The notes under the pieces: model-generated
The model's database searches: none
The model's input: the letters and a program-made list of their open reading frames with translations, nothing else
Told to the model about the DNA's origin: nothing
NCBI GenBank assembly: GCA_947259915.1
Contig: CAMYOC010000047.1
Coordinates: 1 to 64,000 of the forward strand
Direction: 5' to 3'
Source of the DNA: an uncultured Gammaproteobacteria bacterium
GTDB taxonomy: Bacteria; Pseudomonadota; Gammaproteobacteria; Steroidobacterales; XN24
Length of the DNA stretch: 64,000 nucleotides
Made by a program: the position numbers and the translations under genes
Shown: positions 53,213-61,958 of the stretch, piece after piece
How positions within the stretch are numbered: position 1 is the first letter of the stretch
How the letters are laid out: each line of letters opens with the position of its first letter

Positions 53213-55429
53213 GTGGCGCGCGCGGACATGCTGCGAAGCCTTGAGCCCGCGCGCCTGCGCCGGTTGCTTGTCGTGTTCTTTTTGGCTCTCGCTATCCCGA
53301 CGACGGTGCTGATCTATCAGGCTTATCGGCAGATCCAGTGGGAAGCATTCCATCAACAACGTCAGCTGGCGGAGGCGCTGGCCGAGAGTATTGCGCGCAG
53401 CACCGCCGAGCTGGTGCGGCGCGAAGATACCCGACCCGCGGCGGAGTATCGCTTTTTGATCGTAGCGGGCGATCCGGCTGCCAACTTTCTGCAACGCTCG
53501 CCGCTGTCGGATTTCCCGCCGTCAGAATCGGTCCCCGGTCTGATCGGCTATTTCGAAGTGGACGCCGAGGGCAGCCTGAGCACGCCGCTGCTCCCTGAGC
53601 CCGGTCTCGACCCTGCGGCATTCGGCCTTTCGCCCGATGAGGTACGGCGCCGGCGCGAACAGCAGTCGGAACTGCTCGGTGTGTTGGGCGACAACCGTCT
53701 GGTGCCACGCCGCGCCCTCGCATCGGCGGCACCGCTGATCGAGGAGCCGAGCGCTGCCGAAGACGAGAGCGGATTTGCCGGCGTCCTGTCCAGCGCGCCT
53801 GCTACCTCACGGATAGCCAAACGTGCCGGCCCGGTCGACGGCTTGAGGGATCAGGCCGATGACGCGCCCGGCTTTGAGGCGGATCAGGCCCGGCCGCTGG
53901 AATCCCGGGAGGAAGCGGTCGCCCCGCAGGCCGCGTTTGACCGGCTGAGCGAGATCGAAGAAACGCTGCAGGCCAGGACCGAAGGCACGGTCGCGCAAAA
54001 CAAGATACTGGGTCTTGGGCGGGTCGAGGACCTGTCGCTGGACAAGGGCCTGGAAGAAAAGAGTCGCAGGTTTGCGCCCGATGACGACGACGTGCAGGCG
54101 GAAGCGGCCGCCCCGCCAGAGCAGAGCTCGCGCGCACGGCGTAAGGAACAGACCGTGCTGCCCGCCCCCGCCCGACAGGATCTAAACAGACCCGCCGCTG
54201 AGAGCCGCATCGGGGCCGCGGGTGGCCGCGCTCCGGCAGCAGCCGCGCCGGCAGCGGCCGAGCCCGCCCGGATCACCGCCTTCGAGACCGAGGTGGAGCC
54301 GTTTGATTTCCGTCTGCTCGACAGCGGCCAATTCGTGATGTTCCGCCGGGTCTGGCAGGACGGACAGCGGCTGATACAGGGCATGCTGATCGACCGCGAA
54401 CCCTTCCTCGACAGCCTGTTCCGCACGCCGTTCGAGACCGCCGCGCTGGCCGGCTCCAGCGACCTGTTGCTGGCCTATGGCGGCGACGTACTTGGCGTGC
54501 TCCGGGGCGGCGAGGAGCGTGGTTACGCCAGCCGCAGCCCGGACGTCACCGGGGCATTGTTGTATCGGACGCGAATGCCGGCACCACTGGATGCTCTGGA
54601 GATGATATTCAGCCTGAACCGGCTGCCGGCGGGACCGGGTTCGCGTCTGATCACCTGGGTCAGCGTGATCCTCGCGCTGGTCCTGGTGAGCGGTTTTTTC
54701 CTGCTCTATCGCCTCGGCGCCGGACAGATCGCGCTGGCCCGGCAGCAGCAGGACTTCGTGGCAGCGGTGAGCCACGAGCTGAAGACGCCGCTCACCTCGA
54801 TCCGCATGTATGGCGACATGCTGCGCTCGGGCTGGGGCGACGACACCCAGAGACAACGCTATTACAACCACATCCACGATGAGAGTGAGCGTCTGTCCAG
54901 ACTGATCGAGAACGTGTTGCAGATGGCGCGGATGACGCGCAGCGATCCCAGCTTCGAGCTGCATCCGGAATCGGTCGGCGAACTCGTCGCGGCCGCCGGC
55001 GCGCTGATCGAAGCGCAGGTCGAGCGCGCCGGGTTTGATTTGCAGACCGAGCTGAGTCCGGATCTGGCAGCCCGGTCGGTGATCGTGGACCGGGACTGTT
55101 TTGCCCAGGTGCTGATCAACCTGGTGGACAACGCGATCAAATTCGCGGCCGGCGCCACGAACCGGGCGATCGTCATCGCCGCCGGACCCGGACCCGCCGG
55201 CGCGGTCACATTCTCGGTCCGCGACTTCGGGCCCGGTATCCCGCGGGATCAACGCCGGAAGATCTTCCGCCTGTTCTACCGGCCCGGTAACGAGCTCACC
55301 CGCGATACCAGTGGTACCGGTATCGGTCTGGCACTGGTGCACCAGCTGGTGACCGCGATGGGCGGCGAAGTGGACGTAGTGAACCGCGACCCGGGTGCTG
55401 AATTCCGCTTTACCCTGCCCCTCGCCTGA
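53213..55429 (+). CDS. Sensor histidine kinase with a low-complexity sensor region
   Basis: A 738-residue kinase. TM1 (LLVVFFLALAIPTTVLIYQ) and TM2 (LITWVSVILALVLVSGFFLLYRL, about 480-503) flank a long periplasmic segment. In its middle, about 165-365, the sequence turns Ala/Pro/Glu/Arg-rich (APPEQSSRARRKEQTVLPAP; AAGGRAPAAAAPAAAEPA), unlike a folded sensor. HisKA follows with SHELKTPLTSIRMYGDML near 520, and the HATPase with DNAIKFAAGA and GTGIGLALVHQLV. No HAMP is visible. Paired with the regulator upstream. The signal might be protein contact or membrane state. Confidence 0.9.
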   Translation: MARADMLRSLEPARLRRLLVVFFLALAIPTTVLIYQAYRQIQWEAFHQQRQLAEALAESIARSTAELVRREDTRPAAEYRFLIVAGDPAANFLQRSPLSDFPPSESVPGLIGYFEVDAEGSLSTPLLPEPGLDPAAFGLSPDEVRRRREQQSELLGVLGDNRLVPRRALASAAPLIEEPSAAEDESGFAGVLSSAPATSRIAKRAGPVDGLRDQADDAPGFEADQARPLESREEAVAPQAAFDRLSEIEETLQARTEGTVAQNKILGLGRVEDLSLDKGLEEKSRRFAPDDDDVQAEAAAPPEQSSRARRKEQTVLPAPARQDLNRPAAESRIGAAGGRAPAAAAPAAAEPARITAFETEVEPFDFRLLDSGQFVMFRRVWQDGQRLIQGMLIDREPFLDSLFRTPFETAALAGSSDLLLAYGGDVLGVLRGGEERGYASRSPDVTGALLYRTRMPAPLDALEMIFSLNRLPAGPGSRLITWVSVILALVLVSGFFLLYRLGAGQIALARQQQDFVAAVSHELKTPLTSIRMYGDMLRSGWGDDTQRQRYYNHIHDESERLSRLIENVLQMARMTRSDPSFELHPESVGELVAAAGALIEAQVERAGFDLQTELSPDLAARSVIVDRDCFAQVLINLVDNAIKFAAGATNRAIVIAAGPGPAGAVTFSVRDFGPGIPRDQRRKIFRLFYRPGNELTRDTSGTGIGLALVHQLVTAMGGEVDVVNRDPGAEFRFTLPLA

Positions 55430-55538
55430 TTGACGGAGCCCCGTTCGCCCCCATCCGACATGATCGGCAGACAGAAATTCGCTCTGCTATGGTTGTTGAG
55501 CGATACCGCACGAGATATGCCCATAAGGGGGAGACACG

Positions 55539-55988
55539 ATGTATATGAAGTCCTTGCTGGCCGCGTTTGCCATCGTCTTTGCTTCGTCCGCCGCGGCTGA
55601 TCTGACTCCGTGGGAGGACTACGAGGTCAGCGACGCAGTCTGGTCGGTCTCGACGATCAAAGTGCATCCGAATATGGATGACGCTTATCTTGAAGGCATC
55701 AAAAAGACCTGGGTCGCCAGCAATGAAGTAGCCAAGAAACTCGGCCAGATCGAAGATTACGCGATCTACCGCAGCGATCTGCCGCAGAGCGGAGACTTCA
55801 ACCTGCTGCTGGTGGTGAAATTCGCCAACACCGCCGACCTGGCGCCGAACAAGGCGCGCTACGAGACCTTTATGAAAGAGTGGGGTGAAGCCCAGGCCCA
55901 GGAGACCTCGGACTACGCGCAGCAAAATTATCCGGCGATGCGCGAGATCACCGGACAATATTATCTGCGCAAGATCGAGATCAAGTAA
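55539..55988 (+). CDS. Small secreted protein of unknown function
   Basis: A 149-residue protein with a clean signal peptide (LLAAFAIVFASSAAADLTP). The mature 125 residues (VSTIKVHPNMDDAYLEGIKKTWVASNEVAKKLGQIEDYAIYRSDLPQSGDFNLLLVVKFANTADLAP) have a strand-helix-strand layout like a dimeric alpha-beta barrel; the FNLLLVVKFAN strand is the best-looking core. Good ribosome site GGGGGAG. No family assigned. Confidence 0.65.
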   Translation: MYMKSLLAAFAIVFASSAAADLTPWEDYEVSDAVWSVSTIKVHPNMDDAYLEGIKKTWVASNEVAKKLGQIEDYAIYRSDLPQSGDFNLLLVVKFANTADLAPNKARYETFMKEWGEAQAQETSDYAQQNYPAMREITGQYYLRKIEIK

Positions 55989-56099
55989 TCCGTAGAGGCG
56001 CCAGATCACGGCGTCGATGCCGCGAACCGGAGACCCATCGAGAGGCCAGGTCGTCGAACTGCTCGGGCAGTCGACGGCCCGGCCTCACTTTCTTGCCGC

Positions 56100-56702
56100 A
56101 TGAATATTTCCATCAACATCGCGGCCGAGGACGCGAGTGTCCTGCGCAGCCAGATCCTCAACGAGGGCCAGGCCATGAGCTGGTCGGAAGTGCTGACCGG
56201 CTGGCGCGACGCGCCGGCGTTCCGCCGGGTCTTTATCGACATGCTGGCCGCGGCACCGTGGGAGGCCTGTTACTGGGAAACGCCCGCGGTTAGCGCCGGA
56301 ACCCTGCGCGAGCCGTTCGAGTTCGTGCTTGTGGACAGCCCGTTGCTGGCCGGCGTGGCGCCCGAGCCGGAGGTATTTAGGGAACATCTCACCGGACCGG
56401 ACACCAGCGATGGCATTGCGGTCTTCCCGAATCTCGGCGGCGACGCGGTGCTGGTCGCACCCTGCCCGGGCGGCGCAGGGGCCGGCTATGCGCACCTGGC
56501 CGACTTCTGCCGCAGCGCGCCGATACGCCAGCAGCATGCGCTCTGGGAGCGTGTCGCCGAAGCAATGTTGGCACGGCTGGAGCGACCTGACCCGGTATGG
56601 TTGAGCACCGCCGGCCAGGGCGTGTACTGGCTACATGTCCGGCTCGACGACCGGCCCAAGTACTACAGTTATCAGCCCTACCGGCGACCGCCATCTTCAT
56701 GA
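56100..56702 (+). CDS. DUF6940 family protein
   Basis: A 200-residue cytoplasmic protein matching DUF6940. Family-like segments: SWSEVLTGWRDAPAFRRVFIDMLA, WEACYWETPAVS, PFEFVLVDSPLLAG, GIAVFPNLGGDAVLVAPCP and PVWLSTAGQGVYWLHVRLDDRPKYYSYQPYR. The function of this family is unknown. It precedes the HIT gene by about 70 bases on the same strand. Confidence 0.8.
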   Translation: MNISINIAAEDASVLRSQILNEGQAMSWSEVLTGWRDAPAFRRVFIDMLAAAPWEACYWETPAVSAGTLREPFEFVLVDSPLLAGVAPEPEVFREHLTGPDTSDGIAVFPNLGGDAVLVAPCPGGAGAGYAHLADFCRSAPIRQQHALWERVAEAMLARLERPDPVWLSTAGQGVYWLHVRLDDRPKYYSYQPYRRPPSS

Positions 56703-56773
56703 CGCGTGACGGCGGAGACGGGCCTGGCCGCTTATACTCCTCACCCATCGCTCATTGACCCGGAGTCTCCACC

Positions 56774-57196
56774 ATGGGATCGACCCCGACACCACGCAGC
56801 TTCAGCCTCCACCCGCAATTGGTCGAGGATTGTCATGCCCTCGGTCAGCTCCGCTTCTGTCATCTGCTCCTGCATCGCAACGCCGCGGTGCCCTGGTTCA
56901 TCCTGGTACCGCAGACCGAGGTCATCGACCTGCTGGATCTACCGCCGGTGCTGCGCAGCAAGGCCCTGGACGATGCGACCCGGGTGTCGCGCTTTATCAA
57001 GCAACAGCTTGGCTACCCCAAGGTCAACTTCGCCGCCATCGGCAACGTCGTGCCGCAGCTTCATCTGCACGTGATCGGCAGGCGCGAGGGAGATCCCTGC
57101 TGGCCGGCACCGGTCTGGGGTCACCTCAAGGACACCGCGAGTTACACCGCGGAACAGATCGAGAAAATCCGGCGCGGGATCGAGGCCCTTAGCTGA
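56774..57196 (+). CDS. HIT-domain nucleotide hydrolase/transferase-like protein
   Basis: A 140-residue protein with the histidine triad fold: LCHALGQLRFCHLLLHRNAAVPWFILVPQ at the start, NFAAIGNVVPQLHLHVIGR carrying the two His of the motif, and the typical WPAPVWGHLKDTASYT after. The third His of the classical HxHxHxx is replaced (HLHVIGR), as seen in a proteobacterial branch. Substrate unknown. Confidence 0.87.
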   Translation: MGSTPTPRSFSLHPQLVEDCHALGQLRFCHLLLHRNAAVPWFILVPQTEVIDLLDLPPVLRSKALDDATRVSRFIKQQLGYPKVNFAAIGNVVPQLHLHVIGRREGDPCWPAPVWGHLKDTASYTAEQIEKIRRGIEALS

Positions 57197-57223
57197 GCCT
57201 GGGCCCGGCCTGGGCGCAGACGA

Positions 57224-57901
57224 CTATTGCTGGCCACCGGGCGTGTCGCTACCCCCGCTGATATGCATACCCACCAGTCGTGCCACCAGAACGGTCAGAT
57301 ACACCGGTCCGATCACCGCCTCGAGGGCGGCCAGACCGCGCGCCATCGGCGCCAGCGGTGTGATATCGCCATAGCCCAGCGTGGTCAGCGTCACCAGGCT
57401 GTAATAATAAAAATCCGGATCGGCGTGACCAGCGCGGTCGGCAAACGCAAAAGAACCCGGTGAGTGTAGTTCCACCAGCGCGAACAGATAGGCGAATGCG
57501 ATGCCCAGCAGCAGATATACAGCGATCGAACCGGCAATCAATTCGCCGGTTACATGGGTCGTTGCCGACAGGATTCTTTGCAACAAGACCCACGCCACGA
57601 GCGCAAAAAAAGACGCGCCGCCTGCATTGTAGGAAAACACCCAGACCGCCCCCCCGGTGCGGGCCTGCATAAAATGGCCGACGACATAAAACAGCGCCAG
57701 GATCCCGAGCGTGACCTGTTTTGCCGGGGAACCTCCGGCCGCGTAGATTGCTGATCCGGCGGTACATATCACCAACACGCCGAGCATCAGGGCTTCCCCT
57801 TCGCGACCCGCGAACAGTGGCCCGACAAACATGAGCGCAAACAAGGTGGTCAGCAGTCCGCTGTAACCATAGCGTCTGGCCAGAGCTCCTGGAGTCAGCA
57901 T
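57224..57901 (-). CDS. Two-TM potassium channel family protein with extra N-terminal helices
   Basis: A 225-residue membrane protein. The C-terminal part is an ion channel pore: LLLGIAFAYLFALVEL, pore helix FYYYSLVTLTTLGYGDITPLAPMARGLAALEAVIGPVYLTVLVARLVG. The filter is TLGYGD, potassium selective. Three or more hydrophobic segments precede it. No RCK domain is attached, so gating is probably voltage- or lipid-based. Convergent to HIT gene. Confidence 0.88.
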   Translation of the reverse strand: MLTPGALARRYGYSGLLTTLFALMFVGPLFAGREGEALMLGVLVICTAGSAIYAAGGSPAKQVTLGILALFYVVGHFMQARTGGAVWVFSYNAGGASFFALVAWVLLQRILSATTHVTGELIAGSIAVYLLLGIAFAYLFALVELHSPGSFAFADRAGHADPDFYYYSLVTLTTLGYGDITPLAPMARGLAALEAVIGPVYLTVLVARLVGMHISGGSDTPGGQQ

Positions 57902-58012
57902 GTCTTTATCCCGGTCTGTTGATCGAATTCCGAGGCAGCGTAACAGTCGGCAACCATTCTTTCACCCGGTCGCCGGAGCAGCGTAACGACGCGCCGTATC
58001 ACTGGTCGCGGA

Positions 58013-58657
58013 CTATCGGATCGCATCAGCGCTCTGCAAGCGGCGATGCTCGCGCCGGTGCAGTTTCAGATCCAGAGCCACCTTTAACGCGACAAAGATA
58101 AGCAGACCGGGTGCCGGCTGGCCGAACTGCTGGAGCAAAAAGCCACCTGCCAGCAGCGACACATGCAGGATCATGATGCGTGGATACGGCATGGTCATGG
58201 CCTTGCGGGCATCCAGCCGCAGGTACTCCTGGCGGAAAATGTAGTTGTCGACAAAAGAGTAGAGGTGGGAGACAAACAAGGCCACTACCGCGATGGTGAT
58301 CCCGGTCTGCGCGGCCAGCGTCAGCCAGAATTCCGGCCGCACCATCTGCGTCATGTCGTAGTCGCCACCACCAAACAGATCGACCAGCAGTGCACCATGG
58401 CCAAGCGTGAAAAAGCCGTAATGGAACAGGAAGAAGACCGGAAGAAAAAAGCGAGTCTCGAGACTCCTGTTCTCTCTGGCGGTGGCGATCCTGATCAGCG
58501 CGAAGATGCCGATAAACACGTTCTCGAACCAGAACTGCAAAAGCAGCGCGAACACATTCCAGTCCAGAAAGACGATACCAAACAGAGGCACGAGATTGGC
58601 CAGGATCAGGACCAGACCTGATGAGCCGATGCGCTGTTGCCAAACGGGTCCGGACAT
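58013..58657 (-). CDS. DUF6498 family membrane protein
   Basis: A 214-residue membrane protein with five or six hydrophobic segments. Family-like parts are GLVLILANLVPLFGIVFLDWNVFALLLQFWFENVFIGIFALIRI and FFLPVFFLFHYGFFTLGHGALL. DUF6498 has no known function. It follows the nitric oxide reductase operon on the same strand but a strong terminator separates them. Confidence 0.75.
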   Translation of the reverse strand: MSGPVWQQRIGSSGLVLILANLVPLFGIVFLDWNVFALLLQFWFENVFIGIFALIRIATARENRSLETRFFLPVFFLFHYGFFTLGHGALLVDLFGGGDYDMTQMVRPEFWLTLAAQTGITIAVVALFVSHLYSFVDNYIFRQEYLRLDARKAMTMPYPRIMILHVSLLAGGFLLQQFGQPAPGLLIFVALKVALDLKLHRREHRRLQSADAIR

Positions 58658-58751
58658 AGAGTGTGGGCGCGACGGGCCGCGGCAAGTGCTGCCGGGCGCC
58701 GGCTGGAAGGGAAGAACAGGTCGTGATCTTAGCCTACGTACGCGTCAGACG

Positions 58752-58785
58752 AAAAAACCGGGGCCCGCAGAGTCACGGGCCCCGG
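58752..58785 (-). terminator. Rho-independent terminator of the nor operon
   Basis: On the minus strand a perfect 10-bp stem (CCGGGGCCCG with its complement) closes an eight-base loop and is followed by six T. It lies 15 bases after the cytochrome c stop codon. Confidence 0.9.
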
Positions 58786-58800
58786 CAGAAGATGTTCAGG

Positions 58801-59115
58801 CTACTTGCAGGCCTGGGACGAGAACCAGGCAGCGATATCCGCGATGTCCTGCTCGGACAGCGCTGAGCTCAGCAGCGTCATATTGGGATCGGCACGCTCA
58901 CCGGCCTTGAACGCCTGCAGTTGTTTCACCAGATATTGTTCGTTCTGGCCAGCCAGGTTCGGCCACAACGGATTCACGCTGATGCCGGTCATGCCATGGC
59001 AGCCAAAACACGAGGCCGCCTTGGCCTTGCCCGCGGCCGCGTCGCCGGCCAGCGCGCTGGCCGAGACCAGGCAACCAGTCAGAACCACCGCAGATATGCG
59101 TTTCCCGATATTCAT
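58801..59115 (-). CDS. Periplasmic monohaem cytochrome c
   Basis: A 104-residue class I cytochrome c (c553/c5-like). Signal peptide ends SASALAGD. The haem motif CFGCH lies near residue 36. The axial Met is in the second half (DPNMTLLSSALSEQDIADIAAWFSSQ). It directly follows norB and ends the nor operon. It is a natural electron donor from the bc1 complex to NorC. Terminator follows. Confidence 0.92.
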   Translation of the reverse strand: MNIGKRISAVVLTGCLVSASALAGDAAAGKAKAASCFGCHGMTGISVNPLWPNLAGQNEQYLVKQLQAFKAGERADPNMTLLSSALSEQDIADIAAWFSSQACK

Positions 59116-59179
59116 CCTCTTCTCCTTTGTCAGTTCGATGGGCGTCAGGCCCGGTCATGAGACCGGGCCGGGTCGATGT

Positions 59180-60643
59180 TCACGCCGCGGCAGTCGCCGG
59201 CTCGCCGGATACCGCAGGATTGATGGCGGTCCGTGTTTCGCCACGTCCGATGGTGGCCAGATCCCACACCAACAGCACGATGCCCGCGGCCGTGACCCAA
59301 CCAAACAACATCCGCCACTCCATGCCCTGGATAAACCACGGTTGCGTCTGGCCGGCGAAGTAACCGGCCCAGGTGGATCCCTCGAGCGCCCGCTCGATAA
59401 AGGACTGCTCATAGCCAGCGATCAACAGGGCCACGGTCATGCCGACGACACCGATGTTCAGCAAAGCAAAGGACCATTTCCATTTCCAGCCATTGCCCGG
59501 CATGTCCCCGGACATCCATACACCGCCCCGCCACTTCTGCACGGCCAGATACATCACCGCGATGATGATGGTCGCGTAGGCGCCGAAGAAGGCCAGATGA
59601 CCGTGTGACGCGGTCCATTGGGTTCCATGGGTATACAGATTGATCTGCGGCAGCGTATGCATAAAGCCCCACACCCCGGCACCAAAGAAATTACCAAAGG
59701 CATGGGCGATCAACCAGGCCAGCGCCGGATGGTTGCCGTTACGGAAGCGGTGCACCCCGGAGTCATAGACCGCGTGGACCACCATGGCCACCAGCGGTAT
59801 CGGTTCGAGGGCGGAGAAGAAGCCGCCGATGGTGAACCAGTATTCCGGGGTGCCGATCCAGAAATAATGGTGACCGAGACCGAGGATGCCGGAGCCGAAC
59901 ATCAGCGCGACTTCGATATACAGCCACGTGGTGACGATCTTGCGCCGCGCGCCCAGCGTCTTCATCAGGCCCCAGGCCATGATGCAACCCACCAGCACTT
60001 CCCAGGTCGCCTCGACCCAGAGATGGATCACCCACCACCACCAGTATTGATCCATGGAGATATTGGCGGTGAAGAACATGCCGGCCAGATAGAGTCCAGC
60101 CAGTGCCACCAGATCGAGCACAAGCACACCGGAGATTCCGCTCCATTTGCCTTTCATAAACGTCGCGGCGACGTTATAGAAGAAGATCAACATGCACACC
60201 ACGATGCCGATATCGGCCCAGCGCGGCGCCTCGATATATTCGCGGCCCTCGTTGATCAGCCAGATCGAACTCTGCGTCCCGGGTCCGACCTGGACAAACA
60301 GATAGACCAGGACCACCACCACGACCGCGGTGGTGAAGATCCAGAAATTCAGATTGGCCAGCTTGGCGCCGACCAGCGGCACCCCGCTCTCGTCTTCCAC
60401 CAGCCAGTAGACCGAGCCGATAAAGCCGAACAACATCCACACGATCATCGCGTTGATGTGCACCATGCGGTTGACGTTGAAATCGAGCACGTTATAGAGA
60501 AAGTCCGGCGCGATAAATTGGATGCCGGCCAGCAGCCCGAACAGGATCTGCGCCACAAACAAGACGATGGCGACAGAAAAATACTTGACCGCGACCTTCT
60601 GGCCCGCGTCCAGGTTTGAGGAGTCGAAGGTACCGATGCTCAT
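59180..60643 (-). CDS. norB: Nitric oxide reductase large subunit NorB
   Basis: A 487-residue, 12-TM haem-copper oxidase superfamily member that reduces two NO to N2O. Haem and FeB ligands are visible in MVHINAMIVWMLFGF, WWWWVIHLWVEATWEVLVGCIMAW (His and the essential Glu), GLGHHYFWIG and the late IAHAFGNFFGAGVWGFMHTLP (two His). No N-terminal quinol oxidase extension, so this is the cytochrome c-dependent form (cNOR) that works with NorC. Start ATG 60643 with AGGAGG, inside the norC stop region. Confidence 0.96.
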   Translation of the reverse strand: MSIGTFDSSNLDAGQKVAVKYFSVAIVLFVAQILFGLLAGIQFIAPDFLYNVLDFNVNRMVHINAMIVWMLFGFIGSVYWLVEDESGVPLVGAKLANLNFWIFTTAVVVVVLVYLFVQVGPGTQSSIWLINEGREYIEAPRWADIGIVVCMLIFFYNVAATFMKGKWSGISGVLVLDLVALAGLYLAGMFFTANISMDQYWWWWVIHLWVEATWEVLVGCIMAWGLMKTLGARRKIVTTWLYIEVALMFGSGILGLGHHYFWIGTPEYWFTIGGFFSALEPIPLVAMVVHAVYDSGVHRFRNGNHPALAWLIAHAFGNFFGAGVWGFMHTLPQINLYTHGTQWTASHGHLAFFGAYATIIIAVMYLAVQKWRGGVWMSGDMPGNGWKWKWSFALLNIGVVGMTVALLIAGYEQSFIERALEGSTWAGYFAGQTQPWFIQGMEWRMLFGWVTAAGIVLLVWDLATIGRGETRTAINPAVSGEPATAAA

Positions 60644-61242
60644 GGCATTGCCTCCTGCTGGATGGGTTTGAAGCCCTTGGGAAACCCGTTGGTGTCGATA
60701 GCTGACATCCACTTCAGGAACGCGACCACGCCGCGCGCCTCTTCCTCGGTGATGCCGAGTTGGGGCATGCGACGACCGGTGCCGTAGGTCCGCGCATTGG
60801 CCGTGGGATCCATCAGGAAGCTGACCATCAGTTGCTCGCGCACCGACTCGGCGCCCCAGCCCTGGTCGAGCCAGGCCTTGGTCAGATCCGGCGCATAGTA
60901 GGCGCCGTTGCCCAGCAGAGTGTGGCAGTTCATGCAGTTCTTGGCCTGGGTGGTCAACTTGCCCAGCGTGACCAGCGCCTCGGCTTCCTCGGGGGTATAC
61001 ATCTTGCCAAACAGCGGCGCATCACCGCCGATCACCGGTTCTTCCATGTTGCGTTCGGCGTTGAACGTGTAATAGATCCGCTTGTTGATCACATCGTAGC
61101 CGGGGACCCGGTCTGAACCGGCCGTGATCTTGGCCACGCTGTCAAAGGTCAAAAAGATCAGGATCACGAGCATGAATGCCGTGATCCAGATCGCCCATTT
61201 CCGCCAGAGGTCTTCGCTGGCCCACCAGGGTGTCGTGCTCAT
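60640..61242 (-). CDS. norC: Nitric oxide reductase cytochrome c subunit NorC
   Basis: A 200-residue membrane-anchored cytochrome c. One N-terminal helix (KWAIWITAFMLVILIFLTF) anchors it. CMNCH in TTQAKNCMNCHTLLGNGAYYAPDLTKAW is the haem site and the axial Met is in GTGRRMPQLGITEEEA. It passes electrons to NorB. It overlaps norB by four bases and the upstream small membrane protein by four bases, so three genes are co-translated. Confidence 0.96.
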   Translation of the reverse strand: MSTTPWWASEDLWRKWAIWITAFMLVILIFLTFDSVAKITAGSDRVPGYDVINKRIYYTFNAERNMEEPVIGGDAPLFGKMYTPEEAEALVTLGKLTTQAKNCMNCHTLLGNGAYYAPDLTKAWLDQGWGAESVREQLMVSFLMDPTANARTYGTGRRMPQLGITEEEARGVVAFLKWMSAIDTNGFPKGFKPIQQEAMP

Positions 61243-61598
61243 TGCATGGTTCCTCCCGATGCGGAGTGAGGATTGGGATGGGTGCCCGGATTGTCATCGC
61301 CGTGCGGCGGATGAGTGCCCGCGCACAGGTTCCAGATCAGACGCGGGGCGACGAAGTAGCCGACCAGCATCACCGCTGTGACGCTCTGCCAGAAGCCCTC
61401 GAGATTCAGGGTCCGGGCGAGCACCGCGACGCTGACCGCGAGCAGGCCATAGGCAAGATAGGCGCCGATCATCAGCAGCCGTTGTCCACGAAGCCGTGAG
61501 AATGCGAACAGCAATGCGTAGGTAGCACCGAACATGATGATCAGCGCGCCGGCGATGGCAGCCGCCATGATGTCGTTGACTGCGACCGGATCGATCAT
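61239..61598 (-). CDS. Small membrane protein, first gene of the nor operon
   Basis: A 119-residue membrane protein with three hydrophobic segments (IMAAAIAGALIIMFGATYALLFAF, LLMIGAYLAYGLLAVSVAVLA, VTAVMLVGYFVAPRLIWNL) and a Pro/His-rich tail (THPPHGDDNPGTHPNPHS). It overlaps norC by ATGA, which strongly links it to NO reductase assembly or function. The His-rich tail might bind a metal. CGGAG lies eight bases upstream of the ATG. No family recognised; the usual accessory genes norD, norQ and norE/F are not adjacent. Confidence 0.72.
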   Translation of the reverse strand: MIDPVAVNDIMAAAIAGALIIMFGATYALLFAFSRLRGQRLLMIGAYLAYGLLAVSVAVLARTLNLEGFWQSVTAVMLVGYFVAPRLIWNLCAGTHPPHGDDNPGTHPNPHSASGGTMQ

Positions 61599-61837
61599 GA
61601 TGGACGCTCCGATTGGCTGGGGCCGGGGGCTGGCGTTGAGGAGTTGATACGCCCGATGCCGGCAAGCGGGGGAGTGATTCCGCGACAGAACAAGGGCCCG
61701 ATGTTGGGCAATACACCGGGCACCCGATCCACATCCACGCCGTGAAGCGACGGCGGGCGCGCGGATCGGATCCTTGCGTGTTGGGGGCTGTTTTGTTCCG
61801 GAATCGGGCGCATCTTGAAAACGCTCGTCTTATTGAT
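61599..61837 (-). other. Long untranslated leader of the nor operon
   Basis: From the predicted start of transcription near 61837 to the first ATG there are about 240 bases. An overlapping 86-codon frame (61855-61595) ends ATGA-style on the first gene, but its ATG lies upstream of the predicted transcription start and it has no ribosome site. I see no clear riboswitch fold or additional promoter. Confidence 0.4.
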
Positions 61838-61843
61838 GCATTG

Positions 61844-61872
61844 ACCATACACCATTAAAGATGCATTAACAA
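61844..61872 (-). promoter_or_regulatory. Predicted sigma70-type promoter of the nor operon
   Basis: On the minus strand TTGTTA (61872-61867) is followed by 17 bases and TATGGT (61849-61844). The NsrR-like palindrome overlaps the -35 box. Confidence 0.55.
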
Positions 61873-61880
61873 TATATATT
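61858..61880. promoter_or_regulatory. NsrR-like site at the nor promoter
   Basis: AAGATGCAT on the left is the exact NsrR half-site. The right half at the matching distance, ATATATATT, keeps six of nine bases of ATGCATCTT. A further GATGCAT lies at about 61834-61840, so two weak sites may be present. It covers the -35 box of the nor promoter, as for direct repression released by NO. Confidence 0.65.
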
Positions 61881-61958
61881 TAAGAAAACAGGATCGGGAC
61901 CGCCTTGCCCGGCGTCGGGGGGTCTGTTGAGGCGGCAAAAAGCGTTCCCGATCGGGGG

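Noticed and set aside
61595-61855. An 86-codon gene ahead of the nor operon
   Set aside because: Its ATG lies upstream of the predicted transcription start and directly beside an NsrR-like site, there is no ribosome site, and the translation shows no domain. The ATGA junction could be chance.
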